64,000 nt of DNA from Lachnospiraceae bacterium (GTDB lineage Bacteria; Bacillota; Clostridia; Lachnospirales; Lachnospiraceae), in NCBI GenBank assembly GCA_017396555.1, contig JAFQLS010000022.1:1-64000 (forward strand). Reading direction: 5' to 3'. Positions within the stretch are counted from its first letter, which is position 1, and every line of letters starts with the position of its first letter. Position numbers and translations under genes: made by a program. The notes beneath the pieces were generated by a model. It saw only the letters and a list, made by a program, of their open reading frames with translations, was not told the origin of the DNA and ran no database searches. This document shows, piece after piece, positions 55,874 through 64,000 of this stretch.

Positions 55874-57694
55874 TTATTCTACTGTTACTGATTTTGCAAG
55901 ATTACGAGGCTGATCCACATCACATCCTCTAAGAACTGCTGTATAATAAGCTATATACTGCATAGGTACTGCTGCAAGCATAGGCATAAGAATATCATTA
56001 ATCTTAGGCAGTTTTATCAAATGATTAGTTACTGACTTGTCGTCCTCTACATCTTCTGAACATATCATAATCACCTTTGCACCGCGCGATTTTACCTCTT
56101 TTATATTACTTATTGTCTTCTCTATCAAGTCACTTTGTGTAGCAACTGCTATAACAGGCATTTCCTCTGTAACAAGCGAAATTGTTCCATGCTTAAGTTC
56201 GCCTGCCGCATATGACTCAGAATGAATATATGATATTTCTTTAAGCTTCAAAGACCCTTCCATACTAAGTGCATAATCAAGCCCTCTTCCTATATATAAC
56301 AGACTATCCGAATTAACTAATCTTGATGCCACAAATTGACATCTTTCTTTAAGTTCTAACACTTCTGCAAGCTTTTCCGGAATATCCATGAGCTCCTTTG
56401 TAAGCTTTTTACATTCTTCTTCACTAATCACACCCTTTGCATATGCAAGTTCAAACGCAAGAAGATACATAACCGACAACTGAACTGAATAAGCCTTCGT
56501 TGAAGCAACTGATATTTCAGGACCTGCATGAGTATATATAACTATATCCGAAGCTCTTGCAATTGATGAACCTTTTACATTTACTACAGACATTGTAGTT
56601 GCACCATGAGATTTAGCTAGTTCTAATGCCGCCTTTGTATCAGCCGTTTCTCCTGACTGCGAAATTAAGATTACCAAATCCTTATCTGTAATAAGTGGAT
56701 TTCTGTATCTGAACTCCGAAGCGATATCCACAGTAACCTCAGTTCTTGCTACCTTTTCTATAACATACTTACCTACCAGACCTGCATGCATTGCTGTACC
56801 ACATGCAACAATAAATATACGATTGTAATTCTTTAGCATTTCCTTAGTAAGTCCACTTTCTTCAAGATATGGCATACCGTTTGATATTCTTGGAGCTATT
56901 GTTGTCTTAATGGCTGTTGGCTGCTCATTTATCTCTTTAAGCATAAAATGCTCATATCCACCTTTTTCTGCCGCATCAATATCCCAAGTAGCAGTCTGAA
57001 GTTCTTTGATTATAGGTTCCCTATGTGTATCGCATATCTTAATCTCCCGGTCAGTAATTTCTGCAATCTCATTTTCCTCAAGCAAATAATAATCCCTTGT
57101 GTATTTAAGAATTGCCGGAACATCTGATGCTATAAAATTTTCATTTTCACCAACACCTATAATAAGCGGACTATCTTTTCTTGCAGCAAATATTTTTCCC
57201 GGAAAATCCCTGAACATTATACCAAGAGCATATGAACCTCTAATTTCTTCAATAGTTCTGCAAATAGTATTAACAGGATCACCATCATAGTAATAATCAA
57301 GCAGTTTTGCAACCGTCTCCGTATCTGTTTCACTCTCAAAACCATAACCTTGAGTTATAAGAAAATCTTTTATTTGTTTATAATTCTCAATTATCCCATT
57401 GTGAACAATGCTTATTCTTTTATTTCCATGAGGATGAGAATTAATATCTGATGGTTCACCATGGGTTGCCCATCTTGTATGTCCTATTCCGCATACACCT
57501 GTTGGTCTTTTATCACTTTCCATTTTAGCCAGAAGATCTTTTATCTTACCTTTAGATTTCTGTACTGCTATCTTTTCATTTTCAAATACTGCAATACCCG
57601 CAGAGTCATATCCCCTATATTCTAATTTAGATAGTGCATCAATCAAAACTTCAACACTATCTTTTTTTCCAACATATCCAACTATTCCGCACAT
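55874..57694 (-). CDS. glmS: Glutamine-fructose-6-phosphate aminotransferase
   Basis: GlmS makes glucosamine-6-phosphate from fructose-6-phosphate and glutamine, the first step to UDP-GlcNAc. The 606-residue protein has the N-terminal Ntn glutaminase with Cys2 (MCGIVGYVG), GHTRWATHG, and two SIS sugar domains (about 285-600), ending PRNLAKSVTVE. No glmS ribozyme is possible in the 11-bp gap to topB, so regulation must be by another route. Confidence 0.97.
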   Translation of the reverse strand: MCGIVGYVGKKDSVEVLIDALSKLEYRGYDSAGIAVFENEKIAVQKSKGKIKDLLAKMESDKRPTGVCGIGHTRWATHGEPSDINSHPHGNKRISIVHNGIIENYKQIKDFLITQGYGFESETDTETVAKLLDYYYDGDPVNTICRTIEEIRGSYALGIMFRDFPGKIFAARKDSPLIIGVGENENFIASDVPAILKYTRDYYLLEENEIAEITDREIKICDTHREPIIKELQTATWDIDAAEKGGYEHFMLKEINEQPTAIKTTIAPRISNGMPYLEESGLTKEMLKNYNRIFIVACGTAMHAGLVGKYVIEKVARTEVTVDIASEFRYRNPLITDKDLVILISQSGETADTKAALELAKSHGATTMSVVNVKGSSIARASDIVIYTHAGPEISVASTKAYSVQLSVMYLLAFELAYAKGVISEEECKKLTKELMDIPEKLAEVLELKERCQFVASRLVNSDSLLYIGRGLDYALSMEGSLKLKEISYIHSESYAAGELKHGTISLVTEEMPVIAVATQSDLIEKTISNIKEVKSRGAKVIMICSEDVEDDKSVTNHLIKLPKINDILMPMLAAVPMQYIAYYTAVLRGCDVDQPRNLAKSVTVE

Positions 57695-57705
57695 ATTACA
57701 TCCTC

Positions 57706-59709
57706 CTACTTATAATTTATCGCAATCACATCATAATTATGTCTTAATAAATTCTGATTATTAATCTTTTTTACATTTTCTGTTCTTCGTGTAACGAAAT
57801 CATCAAGCTTAACCATATAATCTTCTTCTGTAATAACTCCGTCTGACACCTGAGTAAGTCCTTTTTCCCAACTTGCAGTAAGCTCCGGATTAAGTAAAGG
57901 CTTAATCGAAGCATTCACTACCTCATAAACCATTTCCCCCATCTGGGTAGGTGTTATCACCTGGGTCTTTTTGTTAAGCGCCATATATTTTATATTAACA
58001 AGTTTTTCAAGAATACCGGCTCTTGTTGCACTTGTACCAATTCCACTACCCTTTATCTGCGCCCGCAATTCTTCGTCTTCTATAAGCTGTCCCGCATTCT
58101 CCATTGCAAGAATCATAGAACCGGAAGTATAACGTTTTGGTGGTGACGTTTCACCCTCCTTGATAGTAAAATCATTAATAGTTAGTGTATCATTTTTCTT
58201 AAGATTTTTCAATGATTCTATAAAGTCTGCATCACATTTTGCATCTTCTTCATTTTCATCCTCTTTCTTCTTAGCAAATGAATTAGCTGCAACCTTAAGA
58301 TATCCTTCATCCACAAGAACCTTGAAATTACTATGAAAATGCTCTTGCTTTTCCGCTCCTATTGCCTCTAACACTATTGATAATTTACTATACACTGCCG
58401 GCGGATAAAATATGCTAAGAAAACGTCTGGCAATAATTTCATATACTCTAAGAGCTGTTTGTGATATTCCTTTAAGATTTGCAAATCCCTGACCTGTTGG
58501 TATTATCGCATAATGGTCAGTTATCTGCTTGTCATTTACATACCTCGTTGATGCTATATTTTTATACATAGCTTTTTCTATTATTTCTTTTGCATATGAT
58601 GCCGTCTGCTCAAAATTACATAGTCCCTTAACATTATTATATATCACCTTTGAAACAGCCGTAGATAACACTCTGGCATCAGTTCTTGGATATGTAACCA
58701 GCTTCTTTTCGTATAATTCCTGTGCAATTTTAAGTGTCTCATCCGGACTTATCTTAAATAGCTTCGAGCATTCATTCTGAAGCTCTGCCAAATTAAATAA
58801 CAAAGGTGGGTTTTTATTTTCCTTTTTCCTTTCAACAGATACAACCTTTGCAAGCATTCCGCTATCTTTTCTTAAGCCTTCAATCAGTTCCTCTGCTTTT
58901 TCTCTTTCCTTAAATCCATTATCCTTATACAAATATGGTGTTTCAAAGTATCTAGAGCCTTCCCATACCTTCCATTCACCATCAAATGAATTATTCTCAT
59001 TCACAGCAAAATTACCAAGCACTCTGTAAAATGGGGTCTTTACGAATGCTCTAATTTCCCTTTCCCTTCTAACCACCATACCAAGTACACATGTCATAAC
59101 CCTGCCCACAGATATTACGGTATATTTATGATTAAGATAACTAGATATGGTATTTCCATACTTAAGTGTCAGTAATCTTGAAAAATTAATACCCATCAGG
59201 TAATCTTCCTTAGCACGCAAATAAGCAGCCGAAGACAGGTTATCATATTCAGACAAATCCTTTGCTTCCTTAATTCCTCTCAGAATTTCTTCCTCTGTCT
59301 GTGAATCAATCCACACTCGTCGTCTGTTTTTACCTTCTACGCCCGCTAATTGTTCAACAAGCCTATATATGTACTCTCCTTCCCTTCCCGAGTCGGTACA
59401 TACATATATGGTTTCAACATCTTCTCTGTTAAGAAGATTTTTTACAATATTAAATTGTTTCTTTACACCATCTATAACTTCATACTTATATTCCTTAGGT
59501 ATAAATGGCAACGTCTCAAGTGTCCATCTCTTAAATTTCTCATCATAGACTTCCGGATAACTCATTGTTACCAGATGACCTACACACCAGGTAACTATCG
59601 AATCCTCTGATTCAATATATCCGTCATTTTTTCTTCCTGATATTTTAAGTGCTTTAGCAAATTCCTGAGCAACACTTGGTTTTTCTGCTATATATAACGC
59701 TTTACTCAT
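57706..59709 (-). CDS. topB: DNA topoisomerase III
   Basis: A type IA topoisomerase. The N-terminal Toprim domain (ALYIAEKPSVAQEFAKALK, DSGREGEYIYRL), the active-site Tyr in LVTYPRTDARVL (about residue 340), and the conserved GIGTSATRAGILEKL near the C-terminus are seen. At 667 residues it ends without the zinc-finger tail of TopA. Such plasmid-like TopB copies are common in Clostridia; it is next to glmS in a single run of genes. Confidence 0.93.
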   Translation of the reverse strand: MSKALYIAEKPSVAQEFAKALKISGRKNDGYIESEDSIVTWCVGHLVTMSYPEVYDEKFKRWTLETLPFIPKEYKYEVIDGVKKQFNIVKNLLNREDVETIYVCTDSGREGEYIYRLVEQLAGVEGKNRRRVWIDSQTEEEILRGIKEAKDLSEYDNLSSAAYLRAKEDYLMGINFSRLLTLKYGNTISSYLNHKYTVISVGRVMTCVLGMVVRREREIRAFVKTPFYRVLGNFAVNENNSFDGEWKVWEGSRYFETPYLYKDNGFKEREKAEELIEGLRKDSGMLAKVVSVERKKENKNPPLLFNLAELQNECSKLFKISPDETLKIAQELYEKKLVTYPRTDARVLSTAVSKVIYNNVKGLCNFEQTASYAKEIIEKAMYKNIASTRYVNDKQITDHYAIIPTGQGFANLKGISQTALRVYEIIARRFLSIFYPPAVYSKLSIVLEAIGAEKQEHFHSNFKVLVDEGYLKVAANSFAKKKEDENEEDAKCDADFIESLKNLKKNDTLTINDFTIKEGETSPPKRYTSGSMILAMENAGQLIEDEELRAQIKGSGIGTSATRAGILEKLVNIKYMALNKKTQVITPTQMGEMVYEVVNASIKPLLNPELTASWEKGLTQVSDGVITEEDYMVKLDDFVTRRTENVKKINNQNLLRHNYDVIAINYK

Positions 59710-59736
59710 ACTGTTTAGTTTCTAGCCCTTGTCTTA

Positions 59737-61404
59737 TTATTTGTTCGCTACTTCAAGTAATTCTATAATCTGCTCCCTATCCATAGGTTTTCCAAGTAAA
59801 TACCCCTGAATATTATCGCAATTTATTTTCTTAAGATATTCATATTGTTCTTCTGTTTCAACGCCCTCTGCTATAGTCTCAAGTCCTAATTTTTTGACCA
59901 TTGCAACAACAGAATCAGTAATAATACCTGTAGACTCATCTGTAAGAATCGTATCTACAAAGCTCTTATCTATTTTAAGTGTATCTATAGGCATATCTTT
60001 AAGATATGACAGAGAAGAATATCCTGTTCCAAAATCATCCAAAGAAATCTTATATCCATTAGCTTTAAGTTTCTTTAAAACCTCTATAGCATCCTCATAA
60101 TCCTCCATAAATACGCTTTCTGTAATTTCTATTTCGATATCAGATGGTTCAAGATTATATTTTTTCATTCCAGACACAACATTATCTACAAAATCCTTAT
60201 CTCTTAACTGTACCGCCGATATGTTAATAGAAATAACACCATTATAATTATATCTGTTCTTCCATTCAGCAAAATCTTCAAAAGCCTTATCAATGACCCA
60301 GTTGCCAATGCTAACTATATACCCTGTTTTTTCTGCAACAGGTATAAAATCAACAGGACTAATAACAACATCGTCCGGTTTCCAACGAATCAAAGCCTCA
60401 AAGCCTCTGAGTTCTTTACCATTTGCTTCATATTGTGGCTGATAATTAAGGAAAAATGTATTTTCAATAACACCATTCTTAAGCTGATGTTCCATCTGTA
60501 CATTTTTGTTAAAGGAATTAAGCATATCTCCCGAAAAAACTTTCATACCATTCTTGCCACGTTGTTTAACATTAAACATAGCAATATCTGCACATTTCAC
60601 TAATTCATTAGCATCCATACCTTCAGAATAAAAAGCAATACCAACACTTATGCTAATATACACTTCACTATTGTCACTAAGTATAATTGGTTGTTCAAGT
60701 TTTTTTACAAGATCCTCATATATGTCAAATGCAGCATCATCTGTTTTTGCATTAAACAAAGCCATAACAAATTCATCATTATTAAATCTTCCGATTTTTA
60801 CTTCATGTGTGGCATAGCTATTCAAAATACCAGAAAAATGAACTATCACTTCATCGGCCATTTCAAATCCGATACTATCGTTAATCATATTGAAATTATC
60901 AATATCCATATACAACACCTGAACCTTATTATTCTCGTCAGGTATCTTCTCAATCGCATGATTCAGTCTCTTAATAAAATGATTTCTATTAAACAATCCT
61001 GTCTTGCCGTCAAAAAAGGCCATGTATTCCAGTTCTATCTGTTTTTGTCTTAATTCAGTAACATCCTGAAAAAATACACATTTTTCAGCTATTTCACCTT
61101 CTTCATTGTACCTTACATTAACCTTATGTAAAACCCACTGATTTCCGTCTAAAATCCTGTAACTCACACTATACTCAGTGTCTTTATTCTTCTCTGACTT
61201 TAATATTTTATTAATATATTTACTTTTATCTTCTTCATAAATCCGTGAAAAAATGTCTTCTTCACTAATTTCCTCATCTTCTAAAAATCCAAACATCAAT
61301 CTAAGCTTTGGCGTACACAATACCTGGCCCGTTTCATAATTAACGTACCTGAATCCATCAGCCGATGACTCTGCAATAAAATTGTATATATTCTTATCAT
61401 CCAT
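59737..61404 (-). CDS. PAS-GGDEF-EAL protein (cyclic di-GMP)
   Basis: The 555-residue cytoplasmic protein has a PAS domain (1-125), GGDEF (about 130-290) and EAL (about 305-550). The GGDEF active site reads NNDEF, so diguanylate cyclase activity is doubtful, but the C-terminal half of the motif is kept. The EAL domain is complete (ALIRW, NISAVQL, EITES, DDFGTGYS, AEGVET, QGYLLGKP). It likely degrades cyclic di-GMP. The ATG at 61404 has AAGAAGG upstream. Confidence 0.9.
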   Translation of the reverse strand: MDDKNIYNFIAESSADGFRYVNYETGQVLCTPKLRLMFGFLEDEEISEEDIFSRIYEEDKSKYINKILKSEKNKDTEYSVSYRILDGNQWVLHKVNVRYNEEGEIAEKCVFFQDVTELRQKQIELEYMAFFDGKTGLFNRNHFIKRLNHAIEKIPDENNKVQVLYMDIDNFNMINDSIGFEMADEVIVHFSGILNSYATHEVKIGRFNNDEFVMALFNAKTDDAAFDIYEDLVKKLEQPIILSDNSEVYISISVGIAFYSEGMDANELVKCADIAMFNVKQRGKNGMKVFSGDMLNSFNKNVQMEHQLKNGVIENTFFLNYQPQYEANGKELRGFEALIRWKPDDVVISPVDFIPVAEKTGYIVSIGNWVIDKAFEDFAEWKNRYNYNGVISINISAVQLRDKDFVDNVVSGMKKYNLEPSDIEIEITESVFMEDYEDAIEVLKKLKANGYKISLDDFGTGYSSLSYLKDMPIDTLKIDKSFVDTILTDESTGIITDSVVAMVKKLGLETIAEGVETEEQYEYLKKINCDNIQGYLLGKPMDREQIIELLEVANK

Positions 61405-61418
61405 TAATGTCACCTTCT

Positions 61419-62003
61419 TTACGCCTGCTCATCTAATGTCAAATTGTATGCAGGCAAAAATTTATCCAAGAAATATTCTGCTTCTTCCATCTCTAAATTA
61501 TGAATTGCCGCCAAAGTCGCCTGTTCTGCTTTTTCAAAATCTGTATTACCCATCCGTTTTTCTTCTACACACTTAATAAGAGCCGATATCTTATCTGCGG
61601 CTTTAACATATTTCCATGCTTCCTCTTCTCCACTCTCAACATCTAATATATCCCTATATACCCTATTCATTTCATCCGGCAAAGATTTAAGAAGCTGATC
61701 CATTGCTGTTTTCTCAACTTCCTTATACGCTTCTCTTATCTCCGGTGCAAAATACTTAACCGGTGTTGGTAAATCACCTGTAATAATCTCAGTTGTATCA
61801 TGAAACATGGCAAGTACCGCTATATGCTCTGCATTAATATCCTTACCAAAATGAGTGTTTCCAATAACAGCAAGCCCATGTGCAATTATAGCTGTATCAA
61901 GACTGTGTTCAGCAATGTTTTCGGATATAGTATTCCTCATAAGTCCCCATCTGCTGATATATTTCATTCTGGATAGCATCGCAAAAAAATTATATTCCTT
62001 CAC
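61419..62003 (-). CDS. yfbR: YfbR-like HD-domain 5'-nucleotidase
   Basis: The 194-residue protein has the HD superfamily metal site: ENIAEHSLDTAIIAHG with His, and AMFHDTTEIITGDLPTPVKYF with HD. E. coli YfbR hydrolyses deoxynucleoside 5'-monophosphates. Length and motif order agree. It lies 14 bp upstream of the PAS-GGDEF-EAL gene. Confidence 0.9.
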   Translation of the reverse strand: MKEYNFFAMLSRMKYISRWGLMRNTISENIAEHSLDTAIIAHGLAVIGNTHFGKDINAEHIAVLAMFHDTTEIITGDLPTPVKYFAPEIREAYKEVEKTAMDQLLKSLPDEMNRVYRDILDVESGEEEAWKYVKAADKISALIKCVEEKRMGNTDFEKAEQATLAAIHNLEMEEAEYFLDKFLPAYNLTLDEQA

Positions 62004-62107
62004 TTCTATTACCTCACAAAAAAACTACAAATATTATATCACTTTTATATCAATACGGCAAGAAATATAAATATGCATACTTTATCACTTTGCAAATTGA
62101 AGAACGT

Positions 62108-62800
62108 CTATAACATCGGTTCCTGCAATCCCATTTCACAGATTGTAATATTAAGATTTCCATTTCGGCATCTGAGCTCATCTATAAATTTCTTCTGGTC
62201 AGCATCCTTTTTAAATGCAATATTATATGTAAGTTCATACAAAGAACCAAGATTAGTTGTTCTTACTTTTACTAAACGATTATATTTTGTAAATTCATCA
62301 AATAAATCGTCAAACGCACCATTAAAATTCAAATTTTCAGGTATAATTATTTTTAATTCCTTTCTTAAATCCCTGCTTCTTCCATAGCCTGTAATAACAA
62401 GTACAAAATAAACCAAACCTATAATAAGTGTTACAATCGCAGCAAAAGCCGGATAACCAAGTCCTGTTGCAAGTCCAACCGTCATCGCATAAAAAATGCT
62501 TACAATATCTTTTGAATCACCCGGAACACTTCTAAATCTTACAAGTGTAAACACACCACCAAGTGAAATAGCTCTTGCAACATTACTTCCTATAAGCATC
62601 ATTACCACAGCAACAATAGCCGGTAAAATAACCAGAGTCAAAGCAAAATTCGCAGATACTCTCTTTGTCCTGTCACTCAAAATGTATATAAGACTTATAA
62701 ACATACCAAGTCCAAGTGCCACGAGTATACATATTATCGCTTCCTTTGTACCTATCTTCATTATCTCCGAAGTTGTTGTCTGAAAAATAGAATCTAACAT
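62108..62800 (-). CDS. DUF4956 membrane protein
   Basis: The 230-residue protein has four membrane helices in the first 135 residues and a small ferredoxin-like C-terminal domain. The segments LGGVFTLVRFRSVPGDSKDIVSIF and AVGLATGLGYPAF are hallmarks of DUF4956. These proteins nearly always accompany a VTC-type polyphosphate polymerase, as here (6 bp apart). Probably part of the polyphosphate-related membrane complex. Confidence 0.92.
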   Translation of the reverse strand: MLDSIFQTTTSEIMKIGTKEAIICILVALGLGMFISLIYILSDRTKRVSANFALTLVILPAIVAVVMMLIGSNVARAISLGGVFTLVRFRSVPGDSKDIVSIFYAMTVGLATGLGYPAFAAIVTLIIGLVYFVLVITGYGRSRDLRKELKIIIPENLNFNGAFDDLFDEFTKYNRLVKVRTTNLGSLYELTYNIAFKKDADQKKFIDELRCRNGNLNITICEMGLQEPML

Positions 62801-62805
62801 ATTTT

Positions 62806-63540
62806 TTAATCTCCTTTTTTATTTTTTTCTAAATGCACCATATCCCTGTATTCAGTTCCATATTTCGAAAAGGAATTAGGCAAAATATTATTCATATTCA
62901 AAATATCAGAAAGCCACAGAGGCATTGCCTTATGCGACTTAATCTCCATAAGCCATTTTCCCTCTGGTAAAATTTCCCTTCCAGCATCTCCCTTTTCAAG
63001 TTCAACATCATATCTTCTTGTTCTAATATTTTTGTCAAATGTTATCCTTAGATTAGGTTCTTCAATTCCAAATAGCGCTTTTCTGTCGTAAGCAATATAT
63101 ACGGCCGGTTCTAATTCACCATATACCTTAATAAAATATTGTATTTCCTTGAGCACCTGCATATTTTGTTTTTCATTTCCATCAGGTATCACACCTGTTC
63201 TAATAAATTCATAAGCATCTTTCAACACTATTGATGTTCGTCTCTTATTAACTATCTTTTTATATTTTTTTTTGATTTCCAAAAACACTTCCTGATTAAT
63301 GTCCGGCACCCCATAACTCCTAAGTCTTAATTTTTCTTTGTATATGGGTTTATCTATACTTCTTCTTATCAACTCATTATCTTTAGTATCAAAATAAACA
63401 TTACATATAGTGTAAAATTCTTCATCTTCATGATGTTTATCACCACGCATATAAGATGAAAGCTTTTTCTGTAACATTTGATATGTATCATCATCAATCA
63501 TATATTTTTTTTCATATCTGTTAAAAACTTCAATAGCCAT
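62806..63540 (-). CDS. VTC-domain polyphosphate polymerase
   Basis: The 244-residue protein has a VTC tunnel fold: EVFNRYEKKYMIDD, KEKLRLRSYG, FLEIKKKYKKIVNKRR, YDRKALFG and WLMEIKSHKAMPLWLS, with conserved basic and acidic residues that bind polyphosphate and metal. In yeast the homologue makes polyphosphate. The CotH kinase gene that often joins this pair is not in the window. A divergent response regulator shares the upstream region. Confidence 0.9.
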   Translation of the reverse strand: MAIEVFNRYEKKYMIDDDTYQMLQKKLSSYMRGDKHHEDEEFYTICNVYFDTKDNELIRRSIDKPIYKEKLRLRSYGVPDINQEVFLEIKKKYKKIVNKRRTSIVLKDAYEFIRTGVIPDGNEKQNMQVLKEIQYFIKVYGELEPAVYIAYDRKALFGIEEPNLRITFDKNIRTRRYDVELEKGDAGREILPEGKWLMEIKSHKAMPLWLSDILNMNNILPNSFSKYGTEYRDMVHLEKNKKGD

Positions 63541-63672
63541 AACTCACCTCCATATAATAGAATTTTACCCTTTATATGTGATAAAAACATATGAGTTTTT
63601 ATTTTTTATATAATAATTAAACCATATTTTTGTAAAAAAAGCTATATTTTTAATATTTTTTACTTTATATTA

Positions 63673-63701
63673 TTGTGTTTTTTTCACAAATATTGTAGAA
63701 T
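63673..63701 (+). promoter_or_regulatory. Promoter with inverted repeat of the response regulator
   Basis: TTGTGT (63673-63678) and TAGAAT (63696-63701) are spaced by 17 bp. TTGTG-T7-CACAA (63673-63689) overlaps the -35 box and is an inverted repeat, possibly a regulator site. Confidence 0.55.
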
Positions 63702-63749
63702 GTATATAGATTTATGTCGTGCAAGCGCATTGAAAGGAGCTAGTTAATA

Positions 63750-64000
63750 ATGAATATAAGTGACATGAAGATTTTAGTATGTGATGATTCGATTTTATCA
63801 CGAAAGAAATTTAAAGATTGTATCGTTAATATGGGTTGTACAGAGATATATGAAGCAGCCGATGGTGAAGAAGTCGTTAACGTATACAAAGAAGTTCGTC
63901 CTACCCTTGTATTTATGGATATTGTTATGCCTAAGAAGGATGGTATCGATGCAGTAAAGGATATTATTGCTTTCGATCCAAATGCCAAAATTGTTATGGC
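63750..64000 (+). CDS. Receiver-domain protein, truncated by window edge
   Basis: The gene begins at ATG 63750 with GAAAGGAG upstream and runs off the window. The visible 83 codons are a CheY-like receiver: ILVCDDSILSRK (acidic pocket), D in LVFMDIVMPKKDG. The rest, including the Thr and Lys sites and any output domain, is not visible. It is divergent from the VTC/DUF4956 genes. Confidence 0.9.
   Translation, partial: MNISDMKILVCDDSILSRKKFKDCIVNMGCTEIYEAADGEEVVNVYKEVRPTLVFMDIVMPKKDGIDAVKDIIAFDPNAKIVM

Noticed and set aside
57695..57705. glmS ribozyme
   Set aside because: The gap between topB and glmS is 11 bp, too short, and no ribozyme-like fold is seen within the preceding coding sequence.
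63673..63689. Rex operator
   Set aside because: The TTGTG...CACAA repeat is one base shorter than the usual 18-bp Rex site and lacks the inner A/T symmetry, though Rex is encoded in this window.
1..64000. CRISPR arrays, tRNA and rRNA genes
   Set aside because: No regular spaced direct repeats, no cloverleaf-like sequences with conserved T-loop motifs, and no rRNA blocks were found on reading through.

Overview
The window is AT-rich, densely packed, and most genes lie on the minus strand. Gene content points to a spore-forming, anaerobic, Gram-positive Clostridia member, most likely Lachnospiraceae. The evidence is a complete spoIIIAA-AH operon, spoIID, Rex, electron-bifurcating NfnAB, ATP-type PEP carboxykinase, a Phe T-box in front of pheST, a Firmicutes-style 6S RNA, and cell-surface proteins with BIG2 or sortase-like features. 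The species assignment is inference from family content only.

Layout. 1-470: left edge with a truncated MobV-like plasmid-recombination gene, two long hairpins and a GC-rich palindromic island. 470-4958: the sporulation-channel operon spoIIIAA-AH. 5002-6871: a stand-alone reverse transcriptase gene, preceded by a 144-nt structured element bounded by 14-nt perfect inverted repeats, and by a small gene of unknown function; this is the best candidate for an undescribed (retron/DRT-like) system. 7040-8150: a decayed insertion sequence. 8311-10915: a GntR(YtrA-type)-regulated ABC exporter operon with a 38-bp palindromic operator. 11086-14110: a wall-anchored surface protein, then a gene graveyard (truncated XRE regulator, RelE/ParE toxin fragment, wall-anchor tail). 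14202-19334: housekeeping (RlmH, LysM protein, hydroxyacid dehydrogenase, NfnAB). 19353-25501: a zinc-ribbon/TPR protein, a membrane protein with 12-residue repeats, and a giant BIG2 surface protein. 25830-27909: a secreted small protein with its own ABC transporter, separated by an attenuator-like hairpin.

28067-38582: core genes (YebC, CorC/HlyC-like, MazF, Alr, NnrDE, Rex, PilZ, QueA, a DUF3810 HExxH protein and a VanZ-VanY fusion). 38722-41774: an EAL protein and a metallophosphoesterase, convergent on a shared terminator. 41835-46189: RNase H, PheT, PheS and the T-box leader. 46306-50966: YihY, SpoIID, 6S RNA, Rpn-type nuclease, a possible 25-residue membrane peptide and a FolB-FolK fusion. 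50934-55100: a two-receiver regulator, a sigma factor fused to a membrane and extracytoplasmic domain, and PckA. 55156-62003: a beta-helix transferase with GlmS, TopB, a PAS-GGDEF-EAL protein and a YfbR-like HD hydrolase. 62108-64000: DUF4956 plus VTC-type polyphosphate polymerase, and a divergent response regulator cut by the window edge.

Working links. The SpoIIIA proteins and SpoIID act in engulfment and mother-cell/forespore communication. NfnAB and Rex point to anaerobic redox control. Two EAL proteins with altered GGDEF motifs plus a PilZ protein form a c-di-GMP output set. GlmS and the beta-helix protein suggest amino-sugar supply. No tRNA, rRNA or CRISPR array was seen.
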